A stretch of 64,000 nucleotides of DNA from Pseudo-nitzschia pungens (GCA_037355855.1 CM074765.1:3534001-3598000), one strand, 5' to 3'; counted from the first letter of the stretch, positions 52,130-62,578 are shown. Program-made: numbers and translations. Notes: generated from the letters alone by a model not told the origin.

Positions 52130-53903
52130 TGTTGTTGCAAATGTACAATAATGTATATTATTATATCATGTATTATAGACACTGCATGGTATATTTTGAG
52201 CTATTATTTTTTGCCAATTTTGGACATACTAGGGGATTTCACTAGTATTGACTACTTTGATTCAATATTTCATCAATCAGAAGCCAAAGTATGATGTTGG
52301 TTACTAGTAGAGTGTTTTTGTGCGCCTGAGTGGAATCAATCTCTTCCAAAAACCAATAAGTAGGTAAAAGAAGTAACATGATTGATTTGACCAACAGTGT
52401 CAGCAATAATCACCACCTAATAATTCATTGATACAACCACTAATAAAAAAAGGTCGTCCAAAATCGACGAAAGAGTTTGTTCAGAGTCATCGTCAACAGT
52501 GTACTACAAAGTACTTGTAGATGACTGTTCTGCCGCAACAAGCTAGACGATAGATATTGGGTTCAGTATGACATCATGCAACGGAATTCCTACATAATAG
52601 TACAAAATTCCTATCAGCTGTCCCCCGGTTCTACATCCCCAACTAAGGTACTACGTACTTCGTAATTTCTACGGAGTAATAATTCATCACAGTTGTCTCA
52701 GTGTCGATGTGGAAAAACCCTTGCTAAGCTGCGTAGAATCGCTAGACAGCTGTTGTTTATTGGTGTGGAATCGCTTATTTAAAGCTCGAATCAAACGAGC
52801 CTGAAAAAGGAAATGTCTTCTGTAAATAACTTACTTCATAACTGTTGTTATGCGATCTTTTCGCTCCATTCTCGGTGGATTTGTGATCCAAAGTACCCGT
52901 GAAAAACTAAAATGAATCACGTCGGAGTGACAGATTGTTGCCTCACTATCTGACCAAATACCTCCTCCCAGTAACGGAAACCTCCTCAACGAAAGTTACA
53001 ACCTATTCGTAAACACTATAAACCGACTGTTTGCAACAACTCCTGTTGAAATCAGTGACTTACATCCATAGCTTTGGCCCCCTGTAGTTAGTGGTTTTTT
53101 CGAAAAATTGCCAAAAATTGATCCATCATGGTTAATGTAGACACTGGTACATTTTCTACACGCGACCATACAATCGAGTGACAGCATGTTGAACGAAAAA
53201 AAAGGAATTCGAAACGAAACCAAAAAAAAGAATTCTCGAACCGAAAATGAGTTCTGTTTTTTGCTATGCGCGCAAGCCGAAAAACTATGCCGTCTCGATG
53301 CTGTCACTCGAAAACACATAATTTTCGGCCCAATTTCTGTATTCGAGAGCTTACTAAGGGAAGAATAAGCAAAGTTGTTTAAAAGTAAATATAGAGCATT
53401 GTAGAGTAGAGTGTTAGCTAACAGACGATGTCTTTACTTTGAACAGAGGTGGTGTATGCAAGGAGATATTGCAAAAAGCAAAGATGCTGTCACTTGACGT
53501 GATTCATTATGGTAAACGTGATTCATTATAGTTTTCGACGGGTAGGCGTAAAGTGTCACATGCAAAAAACATAACTTTTACGAAGTACTTCGTAATAGCT
53601 CAGATGAACCATATTATTGTACAGCTCACTACTACGTAGAACTTTCTAGTAGAAGTAGTATTGTTTTTTCGAATTGGGCATCTTGTTTCATCTCTCAAAA
53701 AAAATTAAAACAATTGGATTTCTGCCACCATCATGCCAGTACCCGTTCCCACTTGACTACGGAATTGCAAGCATTCTTTCATTGTTTCGAATCAACTGAT
53801 CTACAATCGACGTTGACGACGATCTTCCAAACTTTTCAGTGCCTACAATTTTCTCCGAACAGCCGTAAGCCTGAAGGCATCCACTTCTCTGCCAATTGTA
53901 TCC

Positions 53904-56243
53904 ATGAAGATGAAAGCGAGAGGGGGTCCCCAGTCATCGACTGTCCGATGTTTTCCCGTCTTTCGCGCAAAATTGCTTTTGCTCTTGTGCATAATTCTTG
54001 CAGCAATCCCCTACCCCTTTGTCGGAGCAAATTTTTTCACCTTCAATTCCTTCAGCTTGCCCAAGGAAGATCCCTACAGGGTATTAGGAGTCAAGTCAAA
54101 AGATCGACAAAACATGGACAAAATCAAAAAAGCATACCGGGACAAAGCCAAAGCTGCTCATCCGGACAAGAACCCCGACATGGATCCACACAAGGCCAAT
54201 GAGAGATTTATTCGCATCCAAGAAGCCTGGGACTTTCTTTCCGACAACGAAAACAAACGCAGGTACGATGACCACCTCAGAAATAAAGAAAGACATAGGC
54301 AAGAGGAAAGAGAACGGGAAAGGAGAAGGGCAAAAGAAGACGCGGAGAGAAGGAAGGAAGAGCACGCACGAAAAGTTTCCCTCCAAAATCAGGCAAAGCG
54401 AGCACAACAATATCTGCTCAAGCTCTCCACCCTCGACCAATTGAATGGAGATAGTGCTTTGTTTGACAGCGAAAAAATGATGTTCAAGAAACATTTTTTG
54501 TGCGTCTTTGTGGGCGACAAAAAACAAGAACGGACGGCCACTGTGGATTACCTCTTTCCTTATCCGTTTGGTCCCTCTGATGAATCAAACTCCTTCGACT
54601 GGACAGAGATCATACAGACCGCCAAGGTCCGTTACAACAAGCCTACACCCCTGACAAAAATCTTTCGAGTGCCGACAAGCACCAACAAGCCCTTCATTGT
54701 TTTTGCCAAAAAGGGGTCACGACTGGACCGTAGGGAGTTCGAGATCTTTCCGTTTCACAAGCATGAAGGTTCCGGAGAAATGTACGAGCAAATCAAACAA
54801 TGGGTCGTTCGCCAGACGACATCAACCATCTCTGTCGTGAATCGCTTCCATGATGGAGGTCCCACCATCAAGATATTATTCGACGACGGCAATCATCTAA
54901 GATCCGCTGGACGACCAGTGCCTCCGGGATTCAAATTGGAATTTCCGGCGTTGATTACGGATCGATTGATAGTACTCGACGGCAATACAGACAATTTTTT
55001 TGGTCACACGGGAGTACTGGAGAAGGATTTAACTAGACTGCAGCGAGACGAAGGCATCGTCGACCGAAATGCCATAGATACCCTCACCGTGAAAGAAGAA
55101 GAACAACGGTTCGAGGTCGGGCGGGGATATGGAACTACTCGCGTTTGTTACGACTTGTCGATGAAATGCATTCATTTGGCCACTGGGAAAAATTGTGAGA
55201 AACAGAGTGACTTTATGCACACAATGTGTGCCAAATCCTGTGGAGTCTGCGTCGAGTCGCACAACTGGAACGCCGTCCACTACGTACTTGTCCACCTGCC
55301 TCTCCACAAGGTTCCCAACATTCTTGGCTTACCTACGACAGTTTCCTATATGAGGATCGGTGTCGGGTTTGCGAAGGTCTTTCTGCACGATGTCACCCAT
55401 TTGTGGGAAAAACGGCGCAACGTCATGTTTGCTTTCCTTCTTACGGGATTGCAACTTGGCATTCAAATCGTCTTGGTGGCCCGGATGTTGATTGGGAACA
55501 ATTCAGCAAGGATCCGGGCCTATAGAGCTTATGACAAAGTCGATTCCTCTTCATCGATGATATCGCTTGTATTACTTATCTTATCGACGAGTTTCACGTT
55601 CGGCGCAAAGTTTTGGTTGTCTATGAAATCCAAGAATGAAATTCCCAAAATTCTGTGGGACTTCCAGTCCGATCTGAGGGCCATCGAGAAGACATCGCCG
55701 GACTTAGTATACGTTCTCTTTGGCTTCGGAATAATTTCATTCCTCCTGTCTAACCTTTGGACGCGACGACTTCGCAACCATCTGATAGTGCGACAAATTC
55801 TTTTCCTTGTATCGGCAGTTTTGATCACCACAATTCTGGTGATTGGAACTGGCTATCATCTTCGTAATGACAGTGTTAGACACCCACAAAAGATGTATTT
55901 GTACCGTCGATGGAACAATGTATGGAACTTACGCAAGAATGTGGCTGTGTCAATAATGGTATCGGGCAATCTGGTTGGAGCATTGTTGGCGGGAATCGCA
56001 AGATTCTTGAAGCAGCATAGACAAGTATTGAACTCGGTCCTCCTATCCATTGCCAACATTGGTCTTTGGCTTGGCTTAGTCCTTTTGGCATTCAGACAAG
56101 ATAGATTCTTTCATGAAGATCTCAAGCATGTCGTGGACATGCGCATGAGTGCTGCAATCCCATGTATAATTTTGGGAATAGTTTGGGGTTTGATCGGAGC
56201 ACACTTGATTTCCACGTATCGGGTAAAAGTAAAGGTGGATTGA
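53904..56243 (+). CDS. ER membrane DnaJ protein with ShKT domain
   Basis: This 779-aa protein has an N-terminal signal peptide or anchor (LLLLLCIILAAIPYPFVGA, about 24-43). A J domain at about 55-125 carries HPD (86-88), the motif that stimulates Hsp70. A highly charged coiled-coil region (RQEERERERRRAKEDAERRKEE, given here only as its type) follows. The middle part has no clear fold and may be a degenerate thioredoxin-like region. A six-Cys ShKT-like module lies at about 413-450 (CYDLSMKC ... CAKSCGVC). Several membrane spans follow (around 510, 550, 610, 635, 690, 715 and 750). J domain and ShKT should face the ER lumen, partnering BiP. The layout recalls DNAJC16-type proteins but with ShKT and a polytopic C-terminus. 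Confidence 0.8.
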   Translation: MKMKARGGPQSSTVRCFPVFRAKLLLLLCIILAAIPYPFVGANFFTFNSFSLPKEDPYRVLGVKSKDRQNMDKIKKAYRDKAKAAHPDKNPDMDPHKANERFIRIQEAWDFLSDNENKRRYDDHLRNKERHRQEERERERRRAKEDAERRKEEHARKVSLQNQAKRAQQYLLKLSTLDQLNGDSALFDSEKMMFKKHFLCVFVGDKKQERTATVDYLFPYPFGPSDESNSFDWTEIIQTAKVRYNKPTPLTKIFRVPTSTNKPFIVFAKKGSRLDRREFEIFPFHKHEGSGEMYEQIKQWVVRQTTSTISVVNRFHDGGPTIKILFDDGNHLRSAGRPVPPGFKLEFPALITDRLIVLDGNTDNFFGHTGVLEKDLTRLQRDEGIVDRNAIDTLTVKEEEQRFEVGRGYGTTRVCYDLSMKCIHLATGKNCEKQSDFMHTMCAKSCGVCVESHNWNAVHYVLVHLPLHKVPNILGLPTTVSYMRIGVGFAKVFLHDVTHLWEKRRNVMFAFLLTGLQLGIQIVLVARMLIGNNSARIRAYRAYDKVDSSSSMISLVLLILSTSFTFGAKFWLSMKSKNEIPKILWDFQSDLRAIEKTSPDLVYVLFGFGIISFLLSNLWTRRLRNHLIVRQILFLVSAVLITTILVIGTGYHLRNDSVRHPQKMYLYRRWNNVWNLRKNVAVSIMVSGNLVGALLAGIARFLKQHRQVLNSVLLSIANIGLWLGLVLLAFRQDRFFHEDLKHVVDMRMSAAIPCIILGIVWGLIGAHLISTYRVKVKVD

Positions 56244-56448
56244 GTAAGGACGACACACCTTATCGAACAAATCAAATAAATTTAAATCATTTTAATGAAA
56301 CGAAACATTGTTTCTTAAATTTCTCTATTTGTTATACTGATTGCAGCAATCAATTCCATAAGTTTGATGTGATAAATGATTTTCCATGCCGCCCCCATGA
56401 AATAGGTATATTTCTACATTTTCTCATCAGGCAGTGAAATATCAATGA
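56244..56448. other. Short convergent spacer
   Basis: 205 bp between the 3' ends of the DnaJ and methyltransferase genes. AT-rich; nothing else seen. Confidence 0.5.
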
Positions 56449-58491
56449 TCAAAATGCAAAAACTTCCTCGGCCTCATAATCGGTTGCATCAGAAAGTCCG
56501 GCCTCATCTTCTAAATCAGTGCTGGAAGGAGACACTCCTTTGTTGGATTCTTTAATCGGCGATTTGTGTGATCCTTCTGCATTAGTGTTGGGCATTTGAT
56601 ACGAACATGATCTACCTTCGTTGGATTCTTTGATACTTGGCAATTCCTGTGTTCCTTCTACGTCAGTGCTGGACATCTGATACAAACATGATATTCCTTC
56701 GTGTGACTTTATGGTTCTACTAGGTGATCCGTGTAGTCCTTCTACGTCAGGTTTGCTTTCTTCGCCAGACTTTTTGGCTGTTGGTGATTCCTGTGGTTTT
56801 TCTATTCGTTTCCAATTCCATTTCAATACTTCCATGCAAGATTGGGCGATTGCTCTGGCGGTACCCATCGATACCCCGTTACCAATCTGTCGTTGTTTTG
56901 ATTTATCGTTTCCAACAAGATTGGAAAGAAAATCTGGCGACTGTCCCATCAAGATAGCGTTTTCTTGTTGCGAATAGTACCGGTTCAGATTAACATTGTA
57001 ATGAGCGGCCGACTTACTCGCCAATACCGTAGTTGTAGGTCTGTTCGGGTCTCGCGTCTTTCCGTCGTCGTTGATGGGGTTTTCTTTTTCTGGATACTTG
57101 TTTTCTTCCGTGATCAATGCATCTTTTGCTGTGGCGTAGGGAACTAACCCGCCGGGCACGATGTTGCATAAACCAGGCTGGCCGTGTGTGGGTTTGGGAA
57201 ATACTGGAAGGCCAATGTCTGAAAGAGACGCAATCAGGAACAAACGAGGTCTCAATTGGGGATCTCCGAAGTCGGCGGCAATAATTTTTCCAACCTTCAC
57301 ATTGTACCCAAATTCAAAGGTGAGCCCATACACCATCTTTTGCAAGTATCCTTTAATGTGATTCGATTCCCACATTCCAAGGACGTTTTCAAAAACTATG
57401 ACTTTTGGATGTAGAAACTTTGCGACCTCCAGAATCCGTAACGATTCATAGTTGTTTCCCTCGACATTTCCTCCTTTGAAAATATTCTGTTTTGAAAAAC
57501 CTTGACATGGAGAGCACGCGATGACGAAGTCAATTGGACCTAGAGCCTCTTTAAAGGATGGGTCCGTGGCGCATTTTTTCAAGAAGGCTTCCACAGTGTC
57601 GTGAAACGCAATCTTGCCTTTATTTGCAAGAATTTGCTTGCATACGTCTGCCGTCATACCAGATACCGTGGACATATAGGCCTGTTTGGCCTTTGCATAA
57701 CTGCGTGTAGCATCTTCGTCCTTCTCGACGCTAACGACAACATCGAAAGAAGCAGCTTGAAAACCATTTGACATGAGACCGGCACCGGCAAAGAGATCTA
57801 TGCCTCTGAGAGGTGACTCCTTAAGGTTTCTGAATCCATTTCTTTGTGGTTTCATTGAATCATCCAACAATCCAAAGAACATTTTGCTTGATCCCTCCTC
57901 CTGGCGTTCGTGATACAGGAATTCGGGAATTTTCCCAACTTCTTCTTCGAGATCAGAGAGATGAACCTCTTTCTCCGAGCCGCCTCGTTGTATGAACTCA
58001 AGTATTTTAGTGGAATTCACTGTCTCCAATACCGTTCTGCCAAACGGTACGATCTCAATACAGAACGCCGAAGAGCAAGAATCTGAATCGCCATCACGTA
58101 GAAACTCTTTGATACCAAACGCTCTACGTTCATCTCCTTCCATGTAGTAGAAAGTGTTTCTATTGTAAATCTTTCCTTCAAAGTTAACCGAATCTTGCTC
58201 CAGAATGCGATCTAGAGACTCATCCGGTTCGAGGTCGCTGCCATCATCCTCGTTGTGAGCGGAACACAAAGACTGATCGGGCATTTCATCGTCCAAAGCA
58301 AAATGATTGGAACGCTTGAAGTTCGATTGTCTCGAATGAGTGACCTTCTTGCTCACTTTTCCAGCGAGATGTCCATACTTGTTAAGGATCCCCTTACCTT
58401 CTTTGTTCAGGTGCTTTCTCTTATCAAACAATTTCGGAAGAAAACGTTCGCGAAGGGCTTTTTCGTCTGTATTCTCCTCAGCTTCCCCCAT
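56449..58491 (-). CDS. C5 cytosine DNA methyltransferase
   Basis: The frame opens at TTG; the first ATG is at 58489-58491 and gives 680 aa. Catalytic motifs are complete and in order: I DLFAGAG (about 232), IV PCQGFS with the nucleophilic Cys (about 327), VI FENV (about 365), VIII QLRPRLFLIA (about 412), then a target-recognition region and IX/X ending IGNGVSMGTARAIA (about 534). The N-terminal 220 residues contain a basic stretch and a region (KIYNRNTFYYMEGDERRAFGI) that may be BAH-like, but this is weak. The C-terminal 130 residues carry about three diverged copies of a Ser/Glu-rich unit with IKES and SCxYQM. It is not clearly DNMT1, 3 or 5. It is divergent from the Z1-like ATPase gene. Confidence 0.88.
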   Translation of the reverse strand: MGEAEENTDEKALRERFLPKLFDKRKHLNKEGKGILNKYGHLAGKVSKKVTHSRQSNFKRSNHFALDDEMPDQSLCSAHNEDDGSDLEPDESLDRILEQDSVNFEGKIYNRNTFYYMEGDERRAFGIKEFLRDGDSDSCSSAFCIEIVPFGRTVLETVNSTKILEFIQRGGSEKEVHLSDLEEEVGKIPEFLYHERQEEGSSKMFFGLLDDSMKPQRNGFRNLKESPLRGIDLFAGAGLMSNGFQAASFDVVVSVEKDEDATRSYAKAKQAYMSTVSGMTADVCKQILANKGKIAFHDTVEAFLKKCATDPSFKEALGPIDFVIACSPCQGFSKQNIFKGGNVEGNNYESLRILEVAKFLHPKVIVFENVLGMWESNHIKGYLQKMVYGLTFEFGYNVKVGKIIAADFGDPQLRPRLFLIASLSDIGLPVFPKPTHGQPGLCNIVPGGLVPYATAKDALITEENKYPEKENPINDDGKTRDPNRPTTTVLASKSAAHYNVNLNRYYSQQENAILMGQSPDFLSNLVGNDKSKQRQIGNGVSMGTARAIAQSCMEVLKWNWKRIEKPQESPTAKKSGEESKPDVEGLHGSPSRTIKSHEGISCLYQMSSTDVEGTQELPSIKESNEGRSCSYQMPNTNAEGSHKSPIKESNKGVSPSSTDLEDEAGLSDATDYEAEEVFAF

Positions 58492-59593
58492 AGTTCTTTT
58501 GAGCAACAAAAAGAATGTTTGTTTGGTTCGGAATGTTTGTTGATCTCCTGTTCCACTGCTTTCACTTCACTAATTGATGAATATGTAGAGAGAGGGAAGA
58601 AGAGATAGTTTGGTTTGGTTTGGTTTGTCTATTGTGTTTTATTCGAGATAAATTGTACGAAAGTGAGAGTAATCTCAGTTGTCTGAATTGATCAATGTTT
58701 GATGGGTTTTGTTGTTCTCAATAATCGTATTGGCGGAACTAGTTTTTATGGGATTGCCGGTTGGCGCGATATCTTCGTTTTGAATCTTTCCGTTATCTCG
58801 TCTGTCCGTATTCCGTCCAACAATGTTGTTTTGATATGGTGAAATTTGATTTTGTGGAAAGAATGGATTATCATACGACAATCTCATTAAACGAAGTACG
58901 TGTACCAAACGATGTTCTTGCAACACTTTTGAGATGTTATGGATTTCCGCATTGCGTCCAACACCCGTTATTTCAATATCGTGAACTCTCCTATCAAATT
59001 GGGACTTCAACTCCGATATGAAAAAAATGATAACTGAAGAATAGTTTTAATCCCATCTACAAGAATATGTGCATACTTCTCAAAATTATATGCGGTGATA
59101 TTTTTCAAAGCGAGCTAGCGGCTTCTCTCTTTTGGTCATTCTTTTTGTTTTTGGTTCTCAGTTCTCATAATTTTGAGACAACGACGATTCCTATTCTTTG
59201 CAAATTTTAATCGACGATGATTCCCATTCTTTGCAAATTTTATTCCCATAAATCTCTTCTCCATCCTTTTTTTTCGTCACATTTCGTTCACGATGCAACA
59301 TTGTTTCGTCGGCACTTTCTTGCATTTACTTCTCTGTAGCTTTTGATGGAAGAAATAATAGAAATGTCGACAAACATCTTGAATTCATACCTCGCGAGTC
59401 AGTCGACAATCATTCCTTTTGCCCATACCTTGCATCGCATTCGATTGAAAACGAAAAAGTGACTCCTTTCACCCCCACCGTGTCACATATCGCTGACGGT
59501 TACCACGGCATCCAAGAGCAACTTCACAAACATACTTGGACGACATTGATGCGCCAAAAGGCTTCGGAATGAAGAGAAGGGCCACCCAGAAAG
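58492..59593. promoter_or_regulatory. Shared upstream region of methyltransferase and Z1-like ATPase genes
   Basis: 1.1 kb between divergent start codons. It holds a (GGTTT)n run at about 58611-58627 and a tandem duplication at 59182-59242 with core attctttgcaaatttta. A minus-strand open frame at 58675-59010 lacks an early ATG and any motif, so it is not called as a gene. No core promoter element is identified with confidence. Confidence 0.45.
59182..59242. repeat. Two-copy tandem repeat in the divergent promoter region
   Basis: Two adjacent units of about 28 and 31 bp share cgacgat and attctttgcaaatttta. They sit between two divergent genes and could be duplicated factor-binding sites. Confidence 0.8.
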
Positions 59594-61993
59594 ATGTCAA
59601 AAAATAAAACGCAAGAAGAATTGACGCTAGAAGAAGTCTTCATTACCGATGAATTGTTCAACAGAAACAACGAAACAGCTTTCAACATTGCCTCCGACCT
59701 GGAAGATTGTAAAATTGTTTCTCACATGTTCTTCAAAGGCATTATGTCTCTAGTAGATGGATTGGATAAGCTTTGCAAAGAGCTCGACAGCATCAACAAG
59801 AAAGACGTCGTGAAGCTGACAATAGATACTGTAATGAGGAAGATAGCTCATGGAACTTGTAGAGAGCATCTTCATTGGTCGCCAACCCAATCTGGAAAGA
59901 CTGCCTTCAAGACAGTCAAGATATGCGTTTATCTTTCAATGAACATCCCAGTTGTTCTCTTGACTAAAGGGAAGAAGGAGAGCGAAGAATTGTATTCGAA
60001 AATCACCAGTTATCTTGAGGGTTGCAGCTTGCAGCACTCAATTTTTTCGGTGTATGAAGACGAAGATTTGATCCGGGATGAATTCATGTCTTATGAGGAA
60101 GCAAGTGTTTTGATTATTCCGGACACTTACCAACAGATCAACAGGACGTATGATATACTCGCAAAAAGTTTGGACGAAGCACAACACAATGGATTTTGCT
60201 GCGCTGGTTGTGCACTAATTCTTGACGAAGCCGACGCTGTGATCCATAGATCCGAAAATCAAAATCAGAAAAACGAGAGGGCTTTGAAGAGATTTGTGAA
60301 CAAGCTTAATCCTTTCCTTGTGAAGGTAACAGCAACTCCCATTCCAACCCTTTCTCAATCAATAGACAAGAAACCTATCATCACCACTGCGAAAAAAACG
60401 ATAAAAAATTACGTCGGGGTAGTGAACCAGCACCACGACGACCTTGACCCGGAATCAATGAGGAATGGGTTCGGGTTGAAACAATTTGGGAAGAAGGCAT
60501 CTACATTTGAGGTAACTACTCGTAACTCAAACAAGTCCTTGGCATTGTTTCCGAAAAAGGAGGGAAGAAAACACAAAGACAAACTGCAACAGCGAAAAAA
60601 ATTCGAAAACGTCATGCAGAAAAGTATACCATACTTCAATAATCAGTGCATAAAGCATATTCGCCGAGAGATCAACCTCAAAAATGCCTCGGGCATGCTA
60701 ACTCTGGTCGATACGTGTCCCTGGGTCAACACGGAGAAAAAAAATATTTTCCTCCAGGCATCTGGGGTTCAGGACTATTTCTATGAAATCAACAAGAAGA
60801 GGATGATTGTGATTGTAGTCCACGCCGATCGTGTTTTCTATAGACTCCCGGGTCACAAGTATTCGTTTGAATGCAAAAGAACTCTTGGTGAGCTGATTGA
60901 GAAAATCGATAGCAGCGACAAATACGGCCTCGAGATGCCCATTGTCATTTTTGGCTACTATGCGATGAAACGATCGCGTTCGTTTCGGTCCGACAAACGA
61001 ATCCCGACGTCGATGATACTGTGCATGGGTGATGGCCAGTCCAACGAAAACATCCGGCAGGCCGGAGGTCGGCCCACCTTTAAGGGTTTGGATGTGTTGA
61101 AGAAGAATCGCGGGACCGACAGTATCCGTATGCTTTGTCCCGAGACAGACTTTGACATTATCCAGAAATACGATGCTCTCGTCCTGGAAATCATCCACTT
61201 GTACGAGACGAGGCAACTGTCCTGGAAGGAAATTGTTTCCGAGCTGAACCGTTGTTCCCGGAACTATTTCGTTCCGCATTCCAAGCGGAGGACCGGGAAC
61301 TATGTGCCAAATTCTGGCGGTTCCTCGAAGACGAAGCAAAAGAGGAGAAAGATTCGGGAATCCTTTCCACAGAAACTCTTTGAGTCGTTCCGATCGATGC
61401 GCGACGAAGAAAGCAGTGACAAAGACAAAGAAAACGAAAGCGACAACCACACCGACTGCAACTGTGACTGCGGCACGGAGTCGACCGACGCGACGGAGAA
61501 ACCATTGGTCCCCCTGTCCGGCGGGGCCACAGGTATTCCCAATGGGGCCACTCCGACCGATTCCTCCGAGGAGTGCTCCGAGACCCTGGCCGACTCCATT
61601 GCATCGCTGTCGTTGGCAAACTCCGGTGACAAATCATCCCCCGGGAGCCCGGGTTTGGGTTTGGTCGACACAAACACCACTGTTCCAGCCACGGAATTGC
61701 TCCCCGACGAGGTCGAGTCCAATTCCAATTCCAATTCCAATTCCAATTCCAATTCCAATTCCAGTTCCAGTTCCAATTCCAATTCCAGTTCGGGTTCCGG
61801 TTCCAATTGTGAAGCAGAAGAAGAAGCAGAAGAAGCGCCCACCGGAGACGAAGCGCGCCAGAAGCGGTGCACACGCCGCCAAGAAGAAGAAGAAGAAGTG
61901 GTGGATTCGATGGATTCGGAGGACGTCGATTGCGACGTTGACATGACCGGGGGAGGCACCGAGGAGGAGGCCATCGACTTGACAGACGATTGA
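59594..61993 (+). CDS. SF2 helicase-like ATPase with Z1-like motifs
   Basis: This 799-aa protein has motif I SPTQSGKT (96-103), followed by a hydrophobic strand and VVLLTKGKK. Motif II is LILDEAD (about 208-214), motif III is VTATP (about 245-249). A C-terminal RecA-like half holds GYYAMKRSRSF, PTSMILCMGDGQ and QAGGRPTF (about 487), where motifs V and VI should be. The PTQSGKT loop, the VTATP and the relaxed motif VI resemble bacterial Z1-domain helicases of restriction-modification loci; this is pattern inference. The last 200 residues are disordered: acidic, with an Asn-Ser repeat and a closing EEEAIDLTDD, which fits a SUMO-interaction motif. No targeting peptide, so nuclear action is plausible. 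Confidence 0.7.
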   Translation: MSKNKTQEELTLEEVFITDELFNRNNETAFNIASDLEDCKIVSHMFFKGIMSLVDGLDKLCKELDSINKKDVVKLTIDTVMRKIAHGTCREHLHWSPTQSGKTAFKTVKICVYLSMNIPVVLLTKGKKESEELYSKITSYLEGCSLQHSIFSVYEDEDLIRDEFMSYEEASVLIIPDTYQQINRTYDILAKSLDEAQHNGFCCAGCALILDEADAVIHRSENQNQKNERALKRFVNKLNPFLVKVTATPIPTLSQSIDKKPIITTAKKTIKNYVGVVNQHHDDLDPESMRNGFGLKQFGKKASTFEVTTRNSNKSLALFPKKEGRKHKDKLQQRKKFENVMQKSIPYFNNQCIKHIRREINLKNASGMLTLVDTCPWVNTEKKNIFLQASGVQDYFYEINKKRMIVIVVHADRVFYRLPGHKYSFECKRTLGELIEKIDSSDKYGLEMPIVIFGYYAMKRSRSFRSDKRIPTSMILCMGDGQSNENIRQAGGRPTFKGLDVLKKNRGTDSIRMLCPETDFDIIQKYDALVLEIIHLYETRQLSWKEIVSELNRCSRNYFVPHSKRRTGNYVPNSGGSSKTKQKRRKIRESFPQKLFESFRSMRDEESSDKDKENESDNHTDCNCDCGTESTDATEKPLVPLSGGATGIPNGATPTDSSEECSETLADSIASLSLANSGDKSSPGSPGLGLVDTNTTVPATELLPDEVESNSNSNSNSNSNSNSSSSSNSNSSSGSGSNCEAEEEAEEAPTGDEARQKRCTRRQEEEEEVVDSMDSEDVDCDVDMTGGGTEEEAIDLTDD
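61718..61808. repeat. (TTCCAA)n-type hexamer repeat in coding sequence
   Basis: About 15 hexamer units, with TTCCAG and TTCCGG variants, encode alternating Asn and Ser in the tail of the Z1-like ATPase. Length changes stay in frame. Confidence 0.9.
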
Positions 61994-62104
61994 TTCGTTC
62001 GATCCGATTGGTCGTGTCGTGTCGTGTCATGCCGACTCTTGTCTTGTCTCGTTTCTACTTGCTGTTCGGCAAGTTGCGTGGGACGGGGATGGTTATAAAG
62101 TTGG

Positions 62105-62140
62105 AACGCCAACGCCAACGCCAACGCCAACGCCAACGCC
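62105..62140. repeat. (AACGCC)6 microsatellite
   Basis: Six perfect hexamers in the 3' flank of the Z1-like ATPase gene. Confidence 0.95.
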
Positions 62141-62300
62141 GACACCATTTGGAGTAGAACACACGGTTTTTTGTTTGCCCGAGGATTGAGCAAGTCTACG
62201 TACGTTACTTTTGCTTTGTGGCATTGCCGTGTCTAGGTAGGAGTATCACTTATTTTTGGATTCGATTTGATTCAATGCAATGACTAGTAGTTAGTTTACG

Positions 62301-62326
62301 CAACACAACACAACACAACACAACAC
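62301..62326. repeat. (CAACA)n microsatellite
   Basis: Five perfect pentamers in the convergent spacer. Confidence 0.95.
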
Positions 62327-62578
62327 AGATCAAGACGTTTCCCTTTTCGTTTCTTCATCCCTCGTTTTCGTTCTCCGTTCCGAGAGGAGCCCCACTGGTA
62401 GCAAGTAGTAGCTTCATCGGTAGCGGTTGTTGGTGCTGTTGCTTGCCGTTCCTCCCGCCGCGCTTTTGCCGCTACTGCCTCCGTGGCCAAAGGTGCGTCC
62501 TCGTCCGCTGCCACGCTCGGCGCCGACGGCACGGTCGCTGGCTATTCACCATCCGGTTCCTCTATCGTTGGCTCCGGT

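Larger units (their letters stand above)
49987..53903. other. Long gene-poor region
   Basis: 3.9 kb without a supported gene. It contains the inverted-repeat element at 51540-52129 and GTAC/CTCGTAC-rich DNA near 50410-50465. A 10-bp C run at 52060-52069 lies inside the element. A short tandem duplication (acgtgattcattat) lies near 53498-53531. A 128-aa open frame at 50707-51093 has no family motif. Confidence 0.5.
61994..62578. other. Convergent spacer with microsatellites
   Basis: 585 bp between 3' ends. It contains (AACGCC)6 at 62105-62140 and (CAACA)n at 62301-62326, plus a short (GTCGT)n run at about 62010-62025. No gene supported. Confidence 0.65.

Noticed and set aside
58675..59010. 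111-aa minus-strand open frame between methyltransferase and Z1-like ATPase
   Set aside because: Starts at TTG, has a stop upstream and no early ATG; no splice partner found.
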